Positions 35,707 through 46,428 of a DNA stretch of 64,000 nucleotides are shown here, piece after piece (within the stretch, counting starts at the first letter, position 1; each line of letters starts with the position of its first letter). A program made the translations under genes and the position numbers. The DNA is from Pectobacterium brasiliense. Its GTDB lineage: Bacteria > Pseudomonadota > Gammaproteobacteria > Enterobacterales > Enterobacteriaceae. The notes under the pieces are model-generated. The model made no database searches. It worked only from the letters and a program-made list of their open reading frames with translations, and was not told the origin of the DNA. The stretch covers positions 1,488,001 to 1,552,000 of the forward strand of contig NZ_JACGFN010000001.1 in NCBI RefSeq assembly GCF_016950255.1, written 5' to 3'.

Positions 35707-36603
35707 TTACTTTTTCAGCAGCGCCTTAATACTTTCTTTAAATTCGGCACCAAACTCAGGATTGCGTAGTCCATAGGACACAAATGCCTGCGCATAACCC
35801 AATTTACGGCCGCAGTTAAAGTTCTTGCCGGACATTTGCACAGCATCAACCTGCTGAGTCGCAATCATGTCGGCAATCACATCCGTTAACTGTATGCGTC
35901 CCCATGCACCGGGGACCGCTTTTTCCAGCAGTGGCCAGGCATCGGCAGTTAATACATAACGCCCGACCGCAGAAAGATCAGACCCCGTTTCAGAGGGTGC
36001 CTCAGGCTTTTCAATCATAGACGTAATCGCTGCGGCATCGCCCGGGTTCACCAGCGGTTTGTCACAATCGACGACAGAATACTCAGGCAACACCTCATAA
36101 GGACGATGCTTCACCAGCACCTGGCTCCGCCCTGTTTCTTCAAAACGAGCAATCAGCAACGCCAGGTTTTCCTTTGCCTGATCGGCCGAGCTCTCATCCA
36201 GCACCACATCGGGCAACACCACCACAAACGGACTATCGCCAATGATTGGGCGAGCACAGGAGACCGCATGCCCTAACCCCAGCGTTTCTCCCTGACGGAC
36301 GTTCATGATCGTCACGCCTTTCGGGCAGATGGACTGTACTTCGGCCAGCAGTTGACGTTTGGCGCGTTCTTCCAGCAGAGATTCAAGCTCAAACGAGGTG
36401 TCGAAGTGGTTTTCAATTGCGTTTTTCGACGCATGCGTCACCAGAACAATTTCTTTAATCCCTGCTCTCACACACTCGTTGACGATTTTCTCAATCACCG
36501 GGCGGTCAACCAATGGCAACATTTCCTTAGGAATGGCCTTGGTCACTGGTAACAAATTCATCCCTAAACCTGCTACAGGGATAATAGCTTTCAATGATGT
36601 CAT
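35707..36603 (-). CDS. galF: GalF, UTP-glucose-1-phosphate uridylyltransferase-like subunit
   Basis: The 298-residue protein belongs to the GalU/GalF nucleotidyltransferase family. The nucleotide-binding loop reads [19 protein letters not shown], where GalU has GLGTRMLP; loss of the Thr-Arg pair is the GalF hallmark. The later [11 protein letters not shown] (GalU has PGAGDEIQLTD) also points to GalF. GalF has little catalytic activity itself and is thought to modulate GalU and the UDP-glucose pool. It borders the polysaccharide locus, as galF does in other enterics, and is divergent from rfbA. Confidence 0.9.
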   Translation of the reverse strand: MTSLKAIIPVAGLGMNLLPVTKAIPKEMLPLVDRPVIEKIVNECVRAGIKEIVLVTHASKNAIENHFDTSFELESLLEERAKRQLLAEVQSICPKGVTIMNVRQGETLGLGHAVSCARPIIGDSPFVVVLPDVVLDESSADQAKENLALLIARFEETGRSQVLVKHRPYEVLPEYSVVDCDKPLVNPGDAAAITSMIEKPEAPSETGSDLSAVGRYVLTADAWPLLEKAVPGAWGRIQLTDVIADMIATQQVDAVQMSGKNFNCGRKLGYAQAFVSYGLRNPEFGAEFKESIKALLKK

Positions 36604-36767
36604 GGATTGACTCTCTTCAATCTGATGGTTTGTATCTGGAGAACGATTTTGTTTTATCGAACACTTTTCACTTAGCAGCGTAATCCCACAACGCCATGCA
36701 TGACACTAAGATTACACCCAATCTGTGACAAAGCGATCTCAGGTATCTGACTTTTTCTGATACGTCA

Positions 36768-36797
36768 GACAATTCTGGTGAGGTAGAGTGATATACT
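36768..36797 (+). promoter_or_regulatory. Predicted promoter of rfbACD
   Basis: A -10-like TATACT (36792-36797) lies 18 bases after GACAAT (36768-36773), about 50 bases before the rfbA start. The spacing and -10 element are good and the -35 element is weak. It would drive the rightward rhamnose-precursor genes separately from the long leftward operon. Confidence 0.45.
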
Positions 36798-36847
36798 AGA
36801 ACAACTATTTAAAGATAATTTTTAACGAAATAAAGGCGGAGTTATTG

Positions 36848-37717
36848 ATGAAAGGGATCGTGCTTGCAGGGGGAAGTGGTACTCGGCTATATCCGATTAC
36901 TCGCGGCGTTTCTAAGCAGCTACTGCCAATCTATGATAAGCCGATGGTTTATTACCCTATTTCAGTTCTCATGCTTGCAGGTATCCGTGAAATACTGATA
37001 ATCACGACCCCCGAGGATATGCCAGCATTTCAACGCCTGTTGGGCGACGGAAGCCGTTTTGGTATTGAGCTTAGCTACGCGGTTCAACCCAGCCCTGATG
37101 GACTTGCCCAAGCTTTTATCATCGGTGAAGAGTTTATCAATGGGGAACGCTGTGCGCTGGTACTCGGCGATAATATTTATTTCGGCCAGAGTTTTGGTAA
37201 GAAGCTTGAATCCGTGGCGGCAAAAGAAGACGGTGCAACGATCTTCGGCTACCAGGTCACCGATCCCGAACGTTTTGGCGTTGTCGAGTTTGATCAGGAT
37301 TTCAGAGCACTGTCGATAGAAGAAAAGCCGGTAAAACCGAAATCGAACTGGGCTGTCACTGGGCTCTATTTCTACGATAAGAATATTGTAGAAATGGCGA
37401 AGCAGGTCAAACCGTCACACCGCGGCGAGTTAGAAATCACCACGCTCAATCAGATGTATCTAGAGCAAGGCAATCTAAACGTTGAACTATTAGGACGTGG
37501 TTTCGCCTGGTTAGATACAGGCACGCATGACAGCCTGATTGAAGCCTCACAATTTATCCATACCATCGAGAAGCGCCAAGGGTTTAAGGTCGCCTGCCTT
37601 GAGGAAATCGCCTTTAAAAAGGGCTGGATAACAGCCCATCAACTTGCCGAGGAAGCCGCTGTCATGGCGAAAACTCCTTACGGACTTTATCTCTCACGAT
37701 TGATTGCAGAAAAATAA
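36848..37717 (+). CDS. rfbA: Glucose-1-phosphate thymidylyltransferase (first copy)
   Basis: The 289-residue enzyme has the nucleotidyltransferase signature [20 protein letters not shown] near the N-terminus, LGDNIYFGQ in the middle and [20 protein letters not shown] near residue 220. It makes dTDP-glucose from dTTP and glucose 1-phosphate. I chose the ATG at 36848 with GGAG six bases upstream over an adjacent TTG. It leads a tight rfbA-rfbC-rfbD operon (one base to rfbC). A second, clearly related copy lies at 48.5 kb on the other strand. The next enzyme, rfbB, is missing from the operon. Confidence 0.94.
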   Translation: MKGIVLAGGSGTRLYPITRGVSKQLLPIYDKPMVYYPISVLMLAGIREILIITTPEDMPAFQRLLGDGSRFGIELSYAVQPSPDGLAQAFIIGEEFINGERCALVLGDNIYFGQSFGKKLESVAAKEDGATIFGYQVTDPERFGVVEFDQDFRALSIEEKPVKPKSNWAVTGLYFYDKNIVEMAKQVKPSHRGELEITTLNQMYLEQGNLNVELLGRGFAWLDTGTHDSLIEASQFIHTIEKRQGFKVACLEEIAFKKGWITAHQLAEEAAVMAKTPYGLYLSRLIAEK

Positions 37718-37718
37718 G

Positions 37719-38255
37719 ATGCAGATTACCGACTCAAAAATTCATGGGGCAAAAATCATTCAGCCCAAAGTATTTGGCGACGCTCGTGGTTTTTTTCTGG
37801 AGACCTTCGAGAAAAAGCGTTATCAGCAGATGCTGAATATTGATGTAGACTTTGTTCAGGATAATCATTCTCGGTCAGGTAAAGGTGTTTTACGAGGCCT
37901 GCATTTCCAGAAAACCAAACCACAAGGGAAGCTGGTACATGTGGTGCGTGGAGAGGTATTTGATGTCGCCGTGGATATTCGTCCGGGCTCGCCAACATAC
38001 GGAGTATGGGAAGGCGTTATCCTTTCTGAAGAAAACAAAACCCAATTTTGGCTACCACCAGGGCTAGCACATGGCTTTGCAGTGCTTTCTGACATCGCTG
38101 ATTTTGAATATAAATGCACGGATTATTATGATCCCAGCGATGAGGGCTGCTTGTTGTGGAACGATCCTGAGATTGGTATTGAATGGCCAATTTCATCCCC
38201 GCTGCTATCCGAGAAAGATAAGTTAGGTAAATTATTCAAGGATCTAGCAAAATGA
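37719..38255 (+). CDS. rfbC: dTDP-4-dehydrorhamnose 3,5-epimerase
   Basis: The 178-residue cupin enzyme has the family catalytic region VFGDARGFFLETFEKKRY and the HSRSGKGVLRGLHFQ segment, whose His and neighbouring residues bind dTDP-sugar, plus VYV-type dyad positions later in SDIADFEYKCTDYY. It epimerises dTDP-4-keto-6-deoxyglucose at C3 and C5 on the way to dTDP-L-rhamnose. The start is the ATG one base after the rfbA stop. It overlaps rfbD by four bases, so translation is coupled. Confidence 0.93.
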   Translation: MQITDSKIHGAKIIQPKVFGDARGFFLETFEKKRYQQMLNIDVDFVQDNHSRSGKGVLRGLHFQKTKPQGKLVHVVRGEVFDVAVDIRPGSPTYGVWEGVILSEENKTQFWLPPGLAHGFAVLSDIADFEYKCTDYYDPSDEGCLLWNDPEIGIEWPISSPLLSEKDKLGKLFKDLAK

Positions 38256-39097
38256 AAATATTACTGACAGGTGCGAATGGGCAATTGGGTCGCTGTTTTC
38301 AGGATCGTTTACCTGCAGAATGGGAGATTTTGGCAACCGATTCTAATGAACTGGATATCACAGATTTAGAACGTGTTGCAGAGGTAGTAAAAAGTTTTCA
38401 ACCAGATGCTATCGTTAATGCCGCGGCCTACACAGCCGTGGATAAAGCGGAATCAGAGCCTGAGATTGCAGAAAGCATCAACGTGCACGGCCCCCAGAAC
38501 CTAGCAATTGTAGCGACTAAATACAATGTGCGGCTCGTTCATGTCTCTACAGACTACGTCTTTGATGGTAGTGCAACAGAACCTTACAACGAAGATAGTG
38601 CAACAAATCCGCTAAGCGTTTACGGCAACACCAAGCTGGCAGGTGAACAGGCGGTAACAAAAATCTCCCCCGAAGCAATTATTGTGCGTACCGCATGGGT
38701 CTTTAGCGAATACGGCAATAATTTCGTTAAGACAATGCTCCGGTTGGCTAAAGAGCGAGACTCGTTGAGTATAGTTAACGACCAGCGCGGCTGCCCAACC
38801 TATGCAGGAGATTTAGCGCAGGCGATTATTTCTCTTCTGGAAAAAAATGCTGTGGGTGGGATTTATCACTACTGTGGGGATGAAGAGGTGAGTTGGTATG
38901 AGTTTGCTGAATCAATCTTTACTATCGCAGCGGATAAATCGCGTTTGATAGACATCCCATCCTTGAAACCAATCCCAACAACAGACTACCCAACTCCAGC
39001 TTATCGGCCTGCATATTCAACGCTAGCTTGTGATAGAGTAAAGAAACTCGGCATCAGTTTGTCTAGATGGGAAAATGCGTTGCAGAAGACCATTTAG
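38252..39097 (+). CDS. rfbD: dTDP-4-dehydrorhamnose reductase
   Basis: The 281-residue short-chain-dehydrogenase-type reductase has the NAD(P)-binding motif LLTGANGQLG at the N-terminus, VNAAAYTAVDKAESEP near residue 60, the STDYVFDG segment and the catalytic Tyr-Lys pair in SVYGNTKLAGEQ. It performs the last step to dTDP-L-rhamnose. It ends at a convergent terminator shared with glf. The set rfbA-rfbC-rfbD supplies rhamnose only if a 4,6-dehydratase is provided elsewhere. Confidence 0.94.
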   Translation: MKILLTGANGQLGRCFQDRLPAEWEILATDSNELDITDLERVAEVVKSFQPDAIVNAAAYTAVDKAESEPEIAESINVHGPQNLAIVATKYNVRLVHVSTDYVFDGSATEPYNEDSATNPLSVYGNTKLAGEQAVTKISPEAIIVRTAWVFSEYGNNFVKTMLRLAKERDSLSIVNDQRGCPTYAGDLAQAIISLLEKNAVGGIYHYCGDEEVSWYEFAESIFTIAADKSRLIDIPSLKPIPTTDYPTPAYRPAYSTLACDRVKKLGISLSRWENALQKTI

Positions 39098-39104
39098 AAA
39101 AATG

Positions 39105-39135
39105 AATATCCCCATAGATAATTATGGGGATATTT
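39105..39135. terminator. Bidirectional terminator between rfbD and glf
   Basis: AATATCCCCATA (39105-39116) pairs with TATGGGGATATT (39123-39134) around a six-base loop. T-rich and A-rich flanks allow function in both directions. It ends the rightward rfb operon and the 15-kb leftward operon. Confidence 0.85.
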
Positions 39136-39139
39136 ATCG

Positions 39140-40297
<1,158 letters not shown>

Positions 40298-40313
40298 TCA
40301 TCAAATATTTAAA

Positions 40314-41228
40314 TTAAGGTTTAAAACGAGAATCTAAAGGAAAGTCTTTTTTTAATGCATCTCTTAATGCAAAAAATAACGTTGGTAAAGACTTTATTTT
40401 CCCAGTGAATATTGAATAAACACTGACAGTAATACATATTGCTAATGAACGAATAATCCCCAGAGGTCTTCTTGCGTAAGTTAACTGAACTTTGAAAAAG
40501 TTACGGTACATAAAATAACCTTTCCAAGAAGTTAGAGCCCGGCTCTGAACAAATTTTATTTTTCTCTCCATCCTTGCCAATTTCACACAAATTATTTTAT
40601 AACCAGCCTGATTAGCTCGGATGGCAAAATCCAAATCATCATAAAAAATAAAAAAATTTTTATTGGGAAATCCAATTCTTTCGAATACACGACGATTTAT
40701 CAAAGGTCCTTCAAAAGGTATAGTATGTATCTCCTGTATCTCCCAATTTTTATCATAAATATCTGTAATTTTTATCTTCTTAGGATTTAATCGAAATGGA
40801 TTATTAATTTCATAATCGATACCAGATATTTCAGCACAACTACCATCCGTATTCATTCGCACAGGCTGTAAAATATCCGCAGCACTTCGATATTTAAGTA
40901 AATTTGATAAACAGTCTGGAAAAAAAACAACATCATCATCCGCTAACCAGATCCATTCATATCCTGCCTCGTAAGCCAGACGACTCCCAAACTCAAAACC
41001 ACCTGCACCACCAAGATTTTTGCCTGTGTTATGATAGCTAACTTGAAGAGAATCCCTATTCTCCTCTATAAAAATGGCGACTTCAGTGGCTGTGTTATCA
41101 CTACTGTTATTATCTATAATATATACATGGGCAGGTTTTTCAATTTGCTCTAAAATAGAACAAAGCATTTCTTTCAACAAAGCCACTCGATTATAAGTAA
41201 CTAAAACCAGTGCTATTGAGGTATTCAT
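40314..41228 (-). CDS. Family 2 glycosyltransferase, galactofuranosyltransferase-like
   Basis: The 304-residue GT-A enzyme has LVTYNR (9-14), IIDNNSSDNT, NLGGAGGF (71-78) and the metal-binding DDD (97-99). The NLGGAGGF pattern is shared by GlfT-type galactofuranosyltransferases and many rhamnosyltransferases of the family. Adjacency to glf favours galactofuranose transfer. I chose the ATG at 41228 with AGGAG ten bases upstream. It acts on the inner face of the cytoplasmic membrane on the undecaprenyl-linked repeat unit. The donor remains unproven. Confidence 0.85.
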   Translation of the reverse strand: MNTSIALVLVTYNRVALLKEMLCSILEQIEKPAHVYIIDNNSSDNTATEVAIFIEENRDSLQVSYHNTGKNLGGAGGFEFGSRLAYEAGYEWIWLADDDVVFFPDCLSNLLKYRSAADILQPVRMNTDGSCAEISGIDYEINNPFRLNPKKIKITDIYDKNWEIQEIHTIPFEGPLINRRVFERIGFPNKNFFIFYDDLDFAIRANQAGYKIICVKLARMERKIKFVQSRALTSWKGYFMYRNFFKVQLTYARRPLGIIRSLAICITVSVYSIFTGKIKSLPTLFFALRDALKKDFPLDSRFKP

Positions 41229-41282
41229 TAAATTACAGCTCCTAATTACTAACAGCATACAAAATAAAATAATCCCATATAC

Positions 41283-42281
41283 TTATGCAGACTTTCTCTT
41301 TTTAATAAAGAGGTGTAATGATATGAAAGGTTTTAAAAAAACACCAAGAAAAATCATTTTATTTCCTAACAAACCTAATAGCCTAAACGGAATGCTTTTA
41401 ATACTATAGTAATAGTCGGGTATCGGGAATGAAAAATTTTCACGATAAAAGGTGGCAATATATTTCATGTTTTTAAAATATTTACCCAATGGCAGTCTCA
41501 TCGATAACAAAGTCAATGTGAAAAACTGGTTTATAATTATAGTTTTTATATAATCTGATTGTGAATTATCCCATAATGATTTAACTCCCCTCAGGATATC
41601 AAGATATTTATCATCCTGAAAAGAAGTGATAGCTCCCGACCTTTGTCTATAAGCATATAATGATTTATTGTAGTGCAGTAGAATTTCTGATCTATCGATG
41701 AGCTTAGGAATAAGCGCTACATCTTCAAAAAATAGCCCTTTAGTGAACCGTGCGTTAGCAACGATCTCACGTCGCAATATTTTATTCCAAGCAAAAACGG
41801 GCTGTTTAGAATAAAAATCCTTATTAACGTTAAGGATATCTTTTTTATCAAACTCATCAAAAACAACGGTGTTTTTATCACTATAGCATTTTGTATATCT
41901 AAAAGAGAAAACATCAAAATAATAGTTACCAATAACATCGATAATATCATTTACAAATGTTTCTTTAACAAAGTCATCAGAATCTATAAAGCAAATAAAA
42001 TATCCTTTCGCATTATCTAAACCATAATTTCTAGCATCAGATAATCCCCCATTCTCTTTTTCAAAGTATTTTACAAAAGAATAGTTACTTAAAAAAGGAA
42101 ATATCGATTTGTATGAAGAATCTGTACTACCATCATTTACTATGATAACTTCTACTTTAGATTTATTTTTAGAGCCCACAGAGGAAATTATGCTATATAA
42201 ACATTCATGAACATATTCCTCTACATTATAGACAGGTATTATTATTGAAAGTACAATTTTTTCATTGTTTAAACTGGACAT
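41283..42281 (-). CDS. Family 2 glycosyltransferase
   Basis: The 332-residue GT-A enzyme has the start of the fold in LSIIIPVYNVEEYVHECL, NDGSTD (49-54), the NGGLSDARNYGL segment and DSDD (100-103) for metal-nucleotide binding. The C-terminus is hydrophobic and basic, suggesting membrane association. The start at 42281 has GGAG four bases upstream and overlaps the end of the wzy gene by 13 bases. The donor sugar cannot be read from the sequence. Codon use is AT-rich like its neighbours. Confidence 0.85.
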   Translation of the reverse strand: MSSLNNEKIVLSIIIPVYNVEEYVHECLYSIISSVGSKNKSKVEVIIVNDGSTDSSYKSIFPFLSNYSFVKYFEKENGGLSDARNYGLDNAKGYFICFIDSDDFVKETFVNDIIDVIGNYYFDVFSFRYTKCYSDKNTVVFDEFDKKDILNVNKDFYSKQPVFAWNKILRREIVANARFTKGLFFEDVALIPKLIDRSEILLHYNKSLYAYRQRSGAITSFQDDKYLDILRGVKSLWDNSQSDYIKTIIINQFFTLTLLSMRLPLGKYFKNMKYIATFYRENFSFPIPDYYYSIKSIPFRLLGLLGNKMIFLGVFLKPFISLHLFIKKRKSA

Positions 42282-43363
42282 ATTTCTCCAAAAAGGCAAA
42301 TATTAAAATTATATTTATAATCATTAAGATCAGATATATTAGAGCCCCAAAATATATTAAGAATTGCAGCAAACATTACTGCAATTAAATACAAAAATGC
42401 TAATATATTAGGCTTTATTTTTTTTGAGATATAACAAATAGTAACAGAAACGATTACTATCGATAACGGTTTTAAGAAATCACTAAGTCTTGCAAATATA
42501 AGTGCATCTATTGACATCAGTCTTAGTAATAAAAATAGATAACAAAACTTCAACGTTCTTTCAAATGAAGAGTCCAAAATTCTAACTGCCGCATTTAACA
42601 TAGCAAACATGATTACAGTTGTTATTAGCGTGTATATCTTTTCTAAACCAGCTTTAGGCTCAAAAAAATCAGAATTAAAATAAACAAGGAAACGGCTGTT
42701 GAAAGCAGAAAGAAAAAGTTTGATAAAATCGGTGAAAAAATTAAAAAATGCAAAGGCGGCAATAATAGGAAATATTATAAATATTAATTTGATACTCACT
42801 CGGTCTATTATAAATATTAGTGGCACAAGAAAAATAGCCGCCGAGTGAAACAAAACACCTAGAATTAGATTTATATAACACCAGATATCTTTTTCCTTAC
42901 GTAAAAAAGCATAGCAAAGAAATAAAGCGGATAAAGAGGAACGAATTTGATTCTGACTTAAGAAAAAATAAAAAGAATAAAAAGACAATATAATAAGAAG
43001 AACAAATGTATTAATTTCCACAACATTATAGCTGTAAGCAATTTTAATAACAATCTTATAAATCATATAAGATGATAAAAGTGAATATGTTAAAAACAGG
43101 AGTTGTTCATTGGCACCAATATCGCCACATATTTTCGACAATAGCCTAAATGTAGCATCTAAATATACCTCGTTGTCATTTTGTGATTGATGAAAATATA
43201 ATACATAGGTATTAAAATCAAAACCGACATCGTACCTAAAACCAGATAAAATAGTTACTGGTAATAACAGTAACCCAATCGATAAGTGTTTATTTTTTAT
43301 AGAAAAGACAATAAGGCAGGAATATGCAAAATATAATAAAGTAAAAAAAATCAACATCCACAT
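42269..43363 (-). CDS. wzy: O-antigen/capsule repeat-unit polymerase (EpsG-type Wzy)
   Basis: This integral membrane protein of about 364 residues has roughly ten to twelve hydrophobic segments and a conserved-looking GFRYDVGFDFNTYVLYF periplasmic motif after the second segment, the hallmark of EpsG-family polymerases. The only other multi-membrane candidate in the operon is Wzx, so this one is Wzy by elimination as well. It would join repeat units in the periplasm. The start is uncertain: the ATG at 43363 has GGTG six bases upstream; a GTG and a TTG lie three and four codons earlier. Very AT-rich. Confidence 0.82.
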   Translation of the reverse strand: MWMLIFFTLLYFAYSCLIVFSIKNKHLSIGLLLLPVTILSGFRYDVGFDFNTYVLYFHQSQNDNEVYLDATFRLLSKICGDIGANEQLLFLTYSLLSSYMIYKIVIKIAYSYNVVEINTFVLLIILSFYSFYFFLSQNQIRSSLSALFLCYAFLRKEKDIWCYINLILGVLFHSAAIFLVPLIFIIDRVSIKLIFIIFPIIAAFAFFNFFTDFIKLFLSAFNSRFLVYFNSDFFEPKAGLEKIYTLITTVIMFAMLNAAVRILDSSFERTLKFCYLFLLLRLMSIDALIFARLSDFLKPLSIVIVSVTICYISKKIKPNILAFLYLIAVMFAAILNIFWGSNISDLNDYKYNFNICLFGEICPV

Positions 43364-43475
43364 ATTTTTCACCAACGGGGTAAATTAATGCCACACAACT
43401 AATGTATACAATATAATTGGAGACAACAGCATGAGCGAATTATTCTTATAGAAAAATAACTTTAGGATTAATGGG

Positions 43476-44150
43476 TTATGTAATGCCTTTTAACTTAAAA
43501 AACTTACTTCTCACTAACGTTCTTTTTATTTTATTAAAGATTCTCGAATGTAACTTCGGTTTCCAAGAATAATTCCAATGGTGAATAGCATAAGTAGTAT
43601 TTTTTATATCATCAAAAAAAAGTATCTTTACATCTGAATTAAAAGGGTTATAAGGATAGAAGACGCATTCATCAAATATCTTAACATTTTCATATTTTTT
43701 CCTCTCATATACATAATTAAATATCATTGGTATTGGTACAAAATCATTAGTCATGGCACTCCGCAATTCAGTAAAACAATCTGTAATAAACTCATCATTA
43801 GGTTTACTTCCAATGACACCACATGATAAAGATGTGCTTGTTTCCTTTCCCAAAAAGCATTCGAAACCTAGAAAATCATGAAATGGTTTTATAATTTCCA
43901 TATCTATATCTAAATAAATGCCGCCATGTTCTTTAAGAATTAATAGCCGCGCGTAGTCTGCACAAAAAGCCCAAGCCTTTTTTTTATAAGCATTAAAATA
44001 AACATCATCATTTATATTTAAATTACTTTCGTTCCATAATTTCACTTCAAAATCAGGATTGTATTTACTCCATGACTCAATACATCTTTTTGCAGTCACA
44101 GGCATTGCATTATTACCTAACCAAATGTAATGAAATATTTTAGGGATCAA
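43476..44150 (-). CDS. Family 32-type glycosyltransferase
   Basis: The 224-residue protein matches the sugar-binding DXD glycosyltransferase family: IPKIFHYIWLG at the start, DYARLLILKEHGGIYLDIDME with the DXD (81-83) that binds the nucleotide sugar, and a C-terminal HHWNYSWK motif. Related enzymes transfer galactose, mannose or related sugars in capsule and O-antigen assembly. The start is a TTG at 44150 with GAGG seven bases upstream. AT-rich. The donor is unknown. Confidence 0.85.
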   Translation of the reverse strand: MIPKIFHYIWLGNNAMPVTAKRCIESWSKYNPDFEVKLWNESNLNINDDVYFNAYKKKAWAFCADYARLLILKEHGGIYLDIDMEIIKPFHDFLGFECFLGKETSTSLSCGVIGSKPNDEFITDCFTELRSAMTNDFVPIPMIFNYVYERKKYENVKIFDECVFYPYNPFNSDVKILFFDDIKNTTYAIHHWNYSWKPKLHSRIFNKIKRTLVRSKFFKLKGIT

Positions 44151-44214
44151 TTACTCACCTCAAAAATGAACATATTTAACGACTAATTCACCATTAATAA
44201 CTTCATAGATAAAT

Positions 44215-45129
44215 TTATCTAGTTGGGATAACTTTATCGAAGCCACATATGAAAAATTCTATAGGATCTAAAAACCTCAAAAAACGAGGAGGTATCACAT
44301 ATTTTTCTCTCAACCAAAATTGATACTTGTGATGTAAGTAAGCAAAATAGAAACCGTTTTCTTTTCTTAATTGATTTAATCTAAGCAAGTCATCCAATAA
44401 TATTTTTTTAATGCCTGAAGTCGTTGAGTGAGTTACCTGATTATTATGTATCCGATATAAGACTGCTATTTTATCAATAAAATCTATATCTATATCCAAT
44501 GTAACCATTTTCATCCAAAGAGGAAGATCCTCTAGAAAAACATAATTCTCATCAAAATTACCAAGACTTCTTAAAACGCTAGCTCTAATAAAAGCACTAG
44601 GAGCTACATTATTGAAATGTAAATTTATCACCTTCTTTTTCAGCCAGCCTGATTTCATTCCAATTACAGTTCTTGTATATTTTAAAGGAAATATTTTCTC
44701 ATCAATAACTGCAGAGTCACTGAAGGTTTTAAATTTACCAAAAACGGCTCCAAGATTATTTTTTTTCTGGTTATGGCATATAAAATCCATATAATTTGAT
44801 ATTGCATCTGGCATCAGAATATCATCAGAACCTATGAATTTTATCCATTCACCATTGCAAAAATTTATTGCTCGATTAAGGTTTTTTACTATACCAACAT
44901 TTTTATTATTCTTTAATAATAAAAATTCAGTGTTAGGATACTTTTCTTTTAGTATACCTAGCAAATTTTCACAGACTTTTACTGTATCGTCACTCGAACA
45001 ATCATCGGTAATAATTATTTCAATGTTACCATAAATTTGATTAATACAACTATTCAGCGTATCTTCGATAAAATCGACTGCATTATAAGAAGCTATAACA
45101 ATAGATACTAGAGGAGTGTTTTCTTTCAT
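44215..45129 (-). CDS. Family 2 glycosyltransferase
   Basis: The 304-residue GT-A enzyme has VSIVIASYNAVDFIEDTL near the N-terminus, TDDCSSDDTV (41-50), NVGIVKNLNRAI and the metal-binding SDD (101-103). A downstream region FLEDLPLWMKM is the probable acceptor or catalytic-base ED motif. The ribosome site is weak. It is the first glycosyltransferase after wzx in the operon and may add an early sugar. The donor is unknown. Confidence 0.85.
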   Translation of the reverse strand: MKENTPLVSIVIASYNAVDFIEDTLNSCINQIYGNIEIIITDDCSSDDTVKVCENLLGILKEKYPNTEFLLLKNNKNVGIVKNLNRAINFCNGEWIKFIGSDDILMPDAISNYMDFICHNQKKNNLGAVFGKFKTFSDSAVIDEKIFPLKYTRTVIGMKSGWLKKKVINLHFNNVAPSAFIRASVLRSLGNFDENYVFLEDLPLWMKMVTLDIDIDFIDKIAVLYRIHNNQVTHSTTSGIKKILLDDLLRLNQLRKENGFYFAYLHHKYQFWLREKYVIPPRFLRFLDPIEFFICGFDKVIPTR

Positions 45130-45177
45130 ATAAAAATGACTCTAAATTATATTATTGATAATATAATTTATATTTAA

Positions 45178-46428
45178 TTAACGAGAGTAGCGATTAAAAA
45201 AAGCCATACAAAAAATAAAATAAAATAAATAATTCACGGCATAAGCAATATTTGCACCTTGTGTTGAATAAAAAGGAATCAGTAACCACGCTAATACAAA
45301 GAAAGTAAATGAAAATATTACTTCAGAAAAAACAAACCACTTAGTAGCCCCTCTTGATAACATAGGGTATGCATAAAGCCAACTAGTAATTTTTATTACA
45401 TCACCAATTAATTGAATTGCAAATAACTCCCTAGCTGAGCGGAATGCTTCAGTAAAAAGTAAACTAATTGCAAGATCTCTAAAGAGGTAGACACCAAGAG
45501 CCATAATTGCAGCAATAGGAATTATTATTTTTGCAGTTTGATTAATTTCAGCTCGAATATTTTCAACCCCTTTAAGCGTCGATAGCTTAGGTAGGTAATA
45601 CGTACTTAAAGCAATGGTGATAACCCCTAAATAAACCTCAGAGATTTTCCAAACTGCCTGCCATTGCCCGGCCTCCTCCCAGCCGACATGGCTAATCAGA
45701 ACATTTCTAACCCCGATTAATGCGATTGGCGCGGTTAAGGCCGTGGTCGTCGCCATGAGTATATAACCACCAATCCTTTTTTTATTCGATGTATCTGTTT
45801 CCCCCCACCAATAGCTTAATTTAGCCCATGGCTGCCGTAATACGCTAGGAATAAGAATTAATCCAATCAGTCCTGATTGGATAGCCGCAGCGAACAGAGC
45901 ACCCTTGATACCAAAATTAATGATTAACGTAATCATTAACGTACATGAAAAAGCTGTAGATATTGCTCCCAATATAACAAAACGTCTATATTGCTGATAT
46001 CCATTAATTACTGAATTAACCAGCGTACCAAGCGCAGCAACAGGTAATGAAGCAACTGTAATCCAAATGATCCATGCATAATTAGGGTCATTAAGTAAAA
46101 AATCTGATAAGGAACGAGCGAAAAAAAAACCGATAGGCATTAAAATGGAAAGTATAATAGCCAGCCACCATAGGCTGGCTTTCCACCATGGCGCACACCC
46201 TTCCACACCTTCTTTTTCAAACTCGGCAGTATAACGTACGATACCACTACCAACAGGAGCATTTACAATGCCGTTAAAGCTGGTCACTATGCTTTGAATC
46301 TGCCCCAGCATAGCCATACCTGACGGGCCAGTATAAATAGCAACTATCTTGGCAATTACAAACCCACTTCCCATTTTTGCTAATGTCAGTAGCCCGCTAA
46401 AAAAGGTCACCGAGAGTAATTTTCTCAT
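45178..46428 (-). CDS. wzx: Repeat-unit flippase Wzx
   Basis: The 416-residue MOP-superfamily membrane protein has about twelve membrane segments, an [19 protein letters not shown] start and [13 protein letters not shown], resembling WzxE-type flippases for lipid-linked amino-sugar units. It would move the undecaprenyl-diphosphate-linked repeat unit to the periplasmic face. Its ATG overlaps the stop of the aminotransferase gene by four bases. WzxE itself moves the Fuc4NAc-containing unit of ECA, so similarity here agrees with a Fuc3NAc-containing unit. Confidence 0.88.
   Translation of the reverse strand: MRKLLSVTFFSGLLTLAKMGSGFVIAKIVAIYTGPSGMAMLGQIQSIVTSFNGIVNAPVGSGIVRYTAEFEKEGVEGCAPWWKASLWWLAIILSILMPIGFFFARSLSDFLLNDPNYAWIIWITVASLPVAALGTLVNSVINGYQQYRRFVILGAISTAFSCTLMITLIINFGIKGALFAAAIQSGLIGLILIPSVLRQPWAKLSYWWGETDTSNKKRIGGYILMATTTALTAPIALIGVRNVLISHVGWEEAGQWQAVWKISEVYLGVITIALSTYYLPKLSTLKGVENIRAEINQTAKIIIPIAAIMALGVYLFRDLAISLLFTEAFRSARELFAIQLIGDVIKITSWLYAYPMLSRGATKWFVFSEVIFSFTFFVLAWLLIPFYSTQGANIAYAVNYLFYFIFCMAFFNRYSR

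Noticed and set aside
36779..36790. ops-like sequence TGAGGTAGAGTG upstream of the rightward rfbA
   Set aside because: It matches the ops consensus at about nine of twelve positions but lacks the GGCGGTAG core and the rest of JUMPstart, and overlaps a plausible promoter spacer. Unlike the exact site at 54510-54521, it is probably chance.
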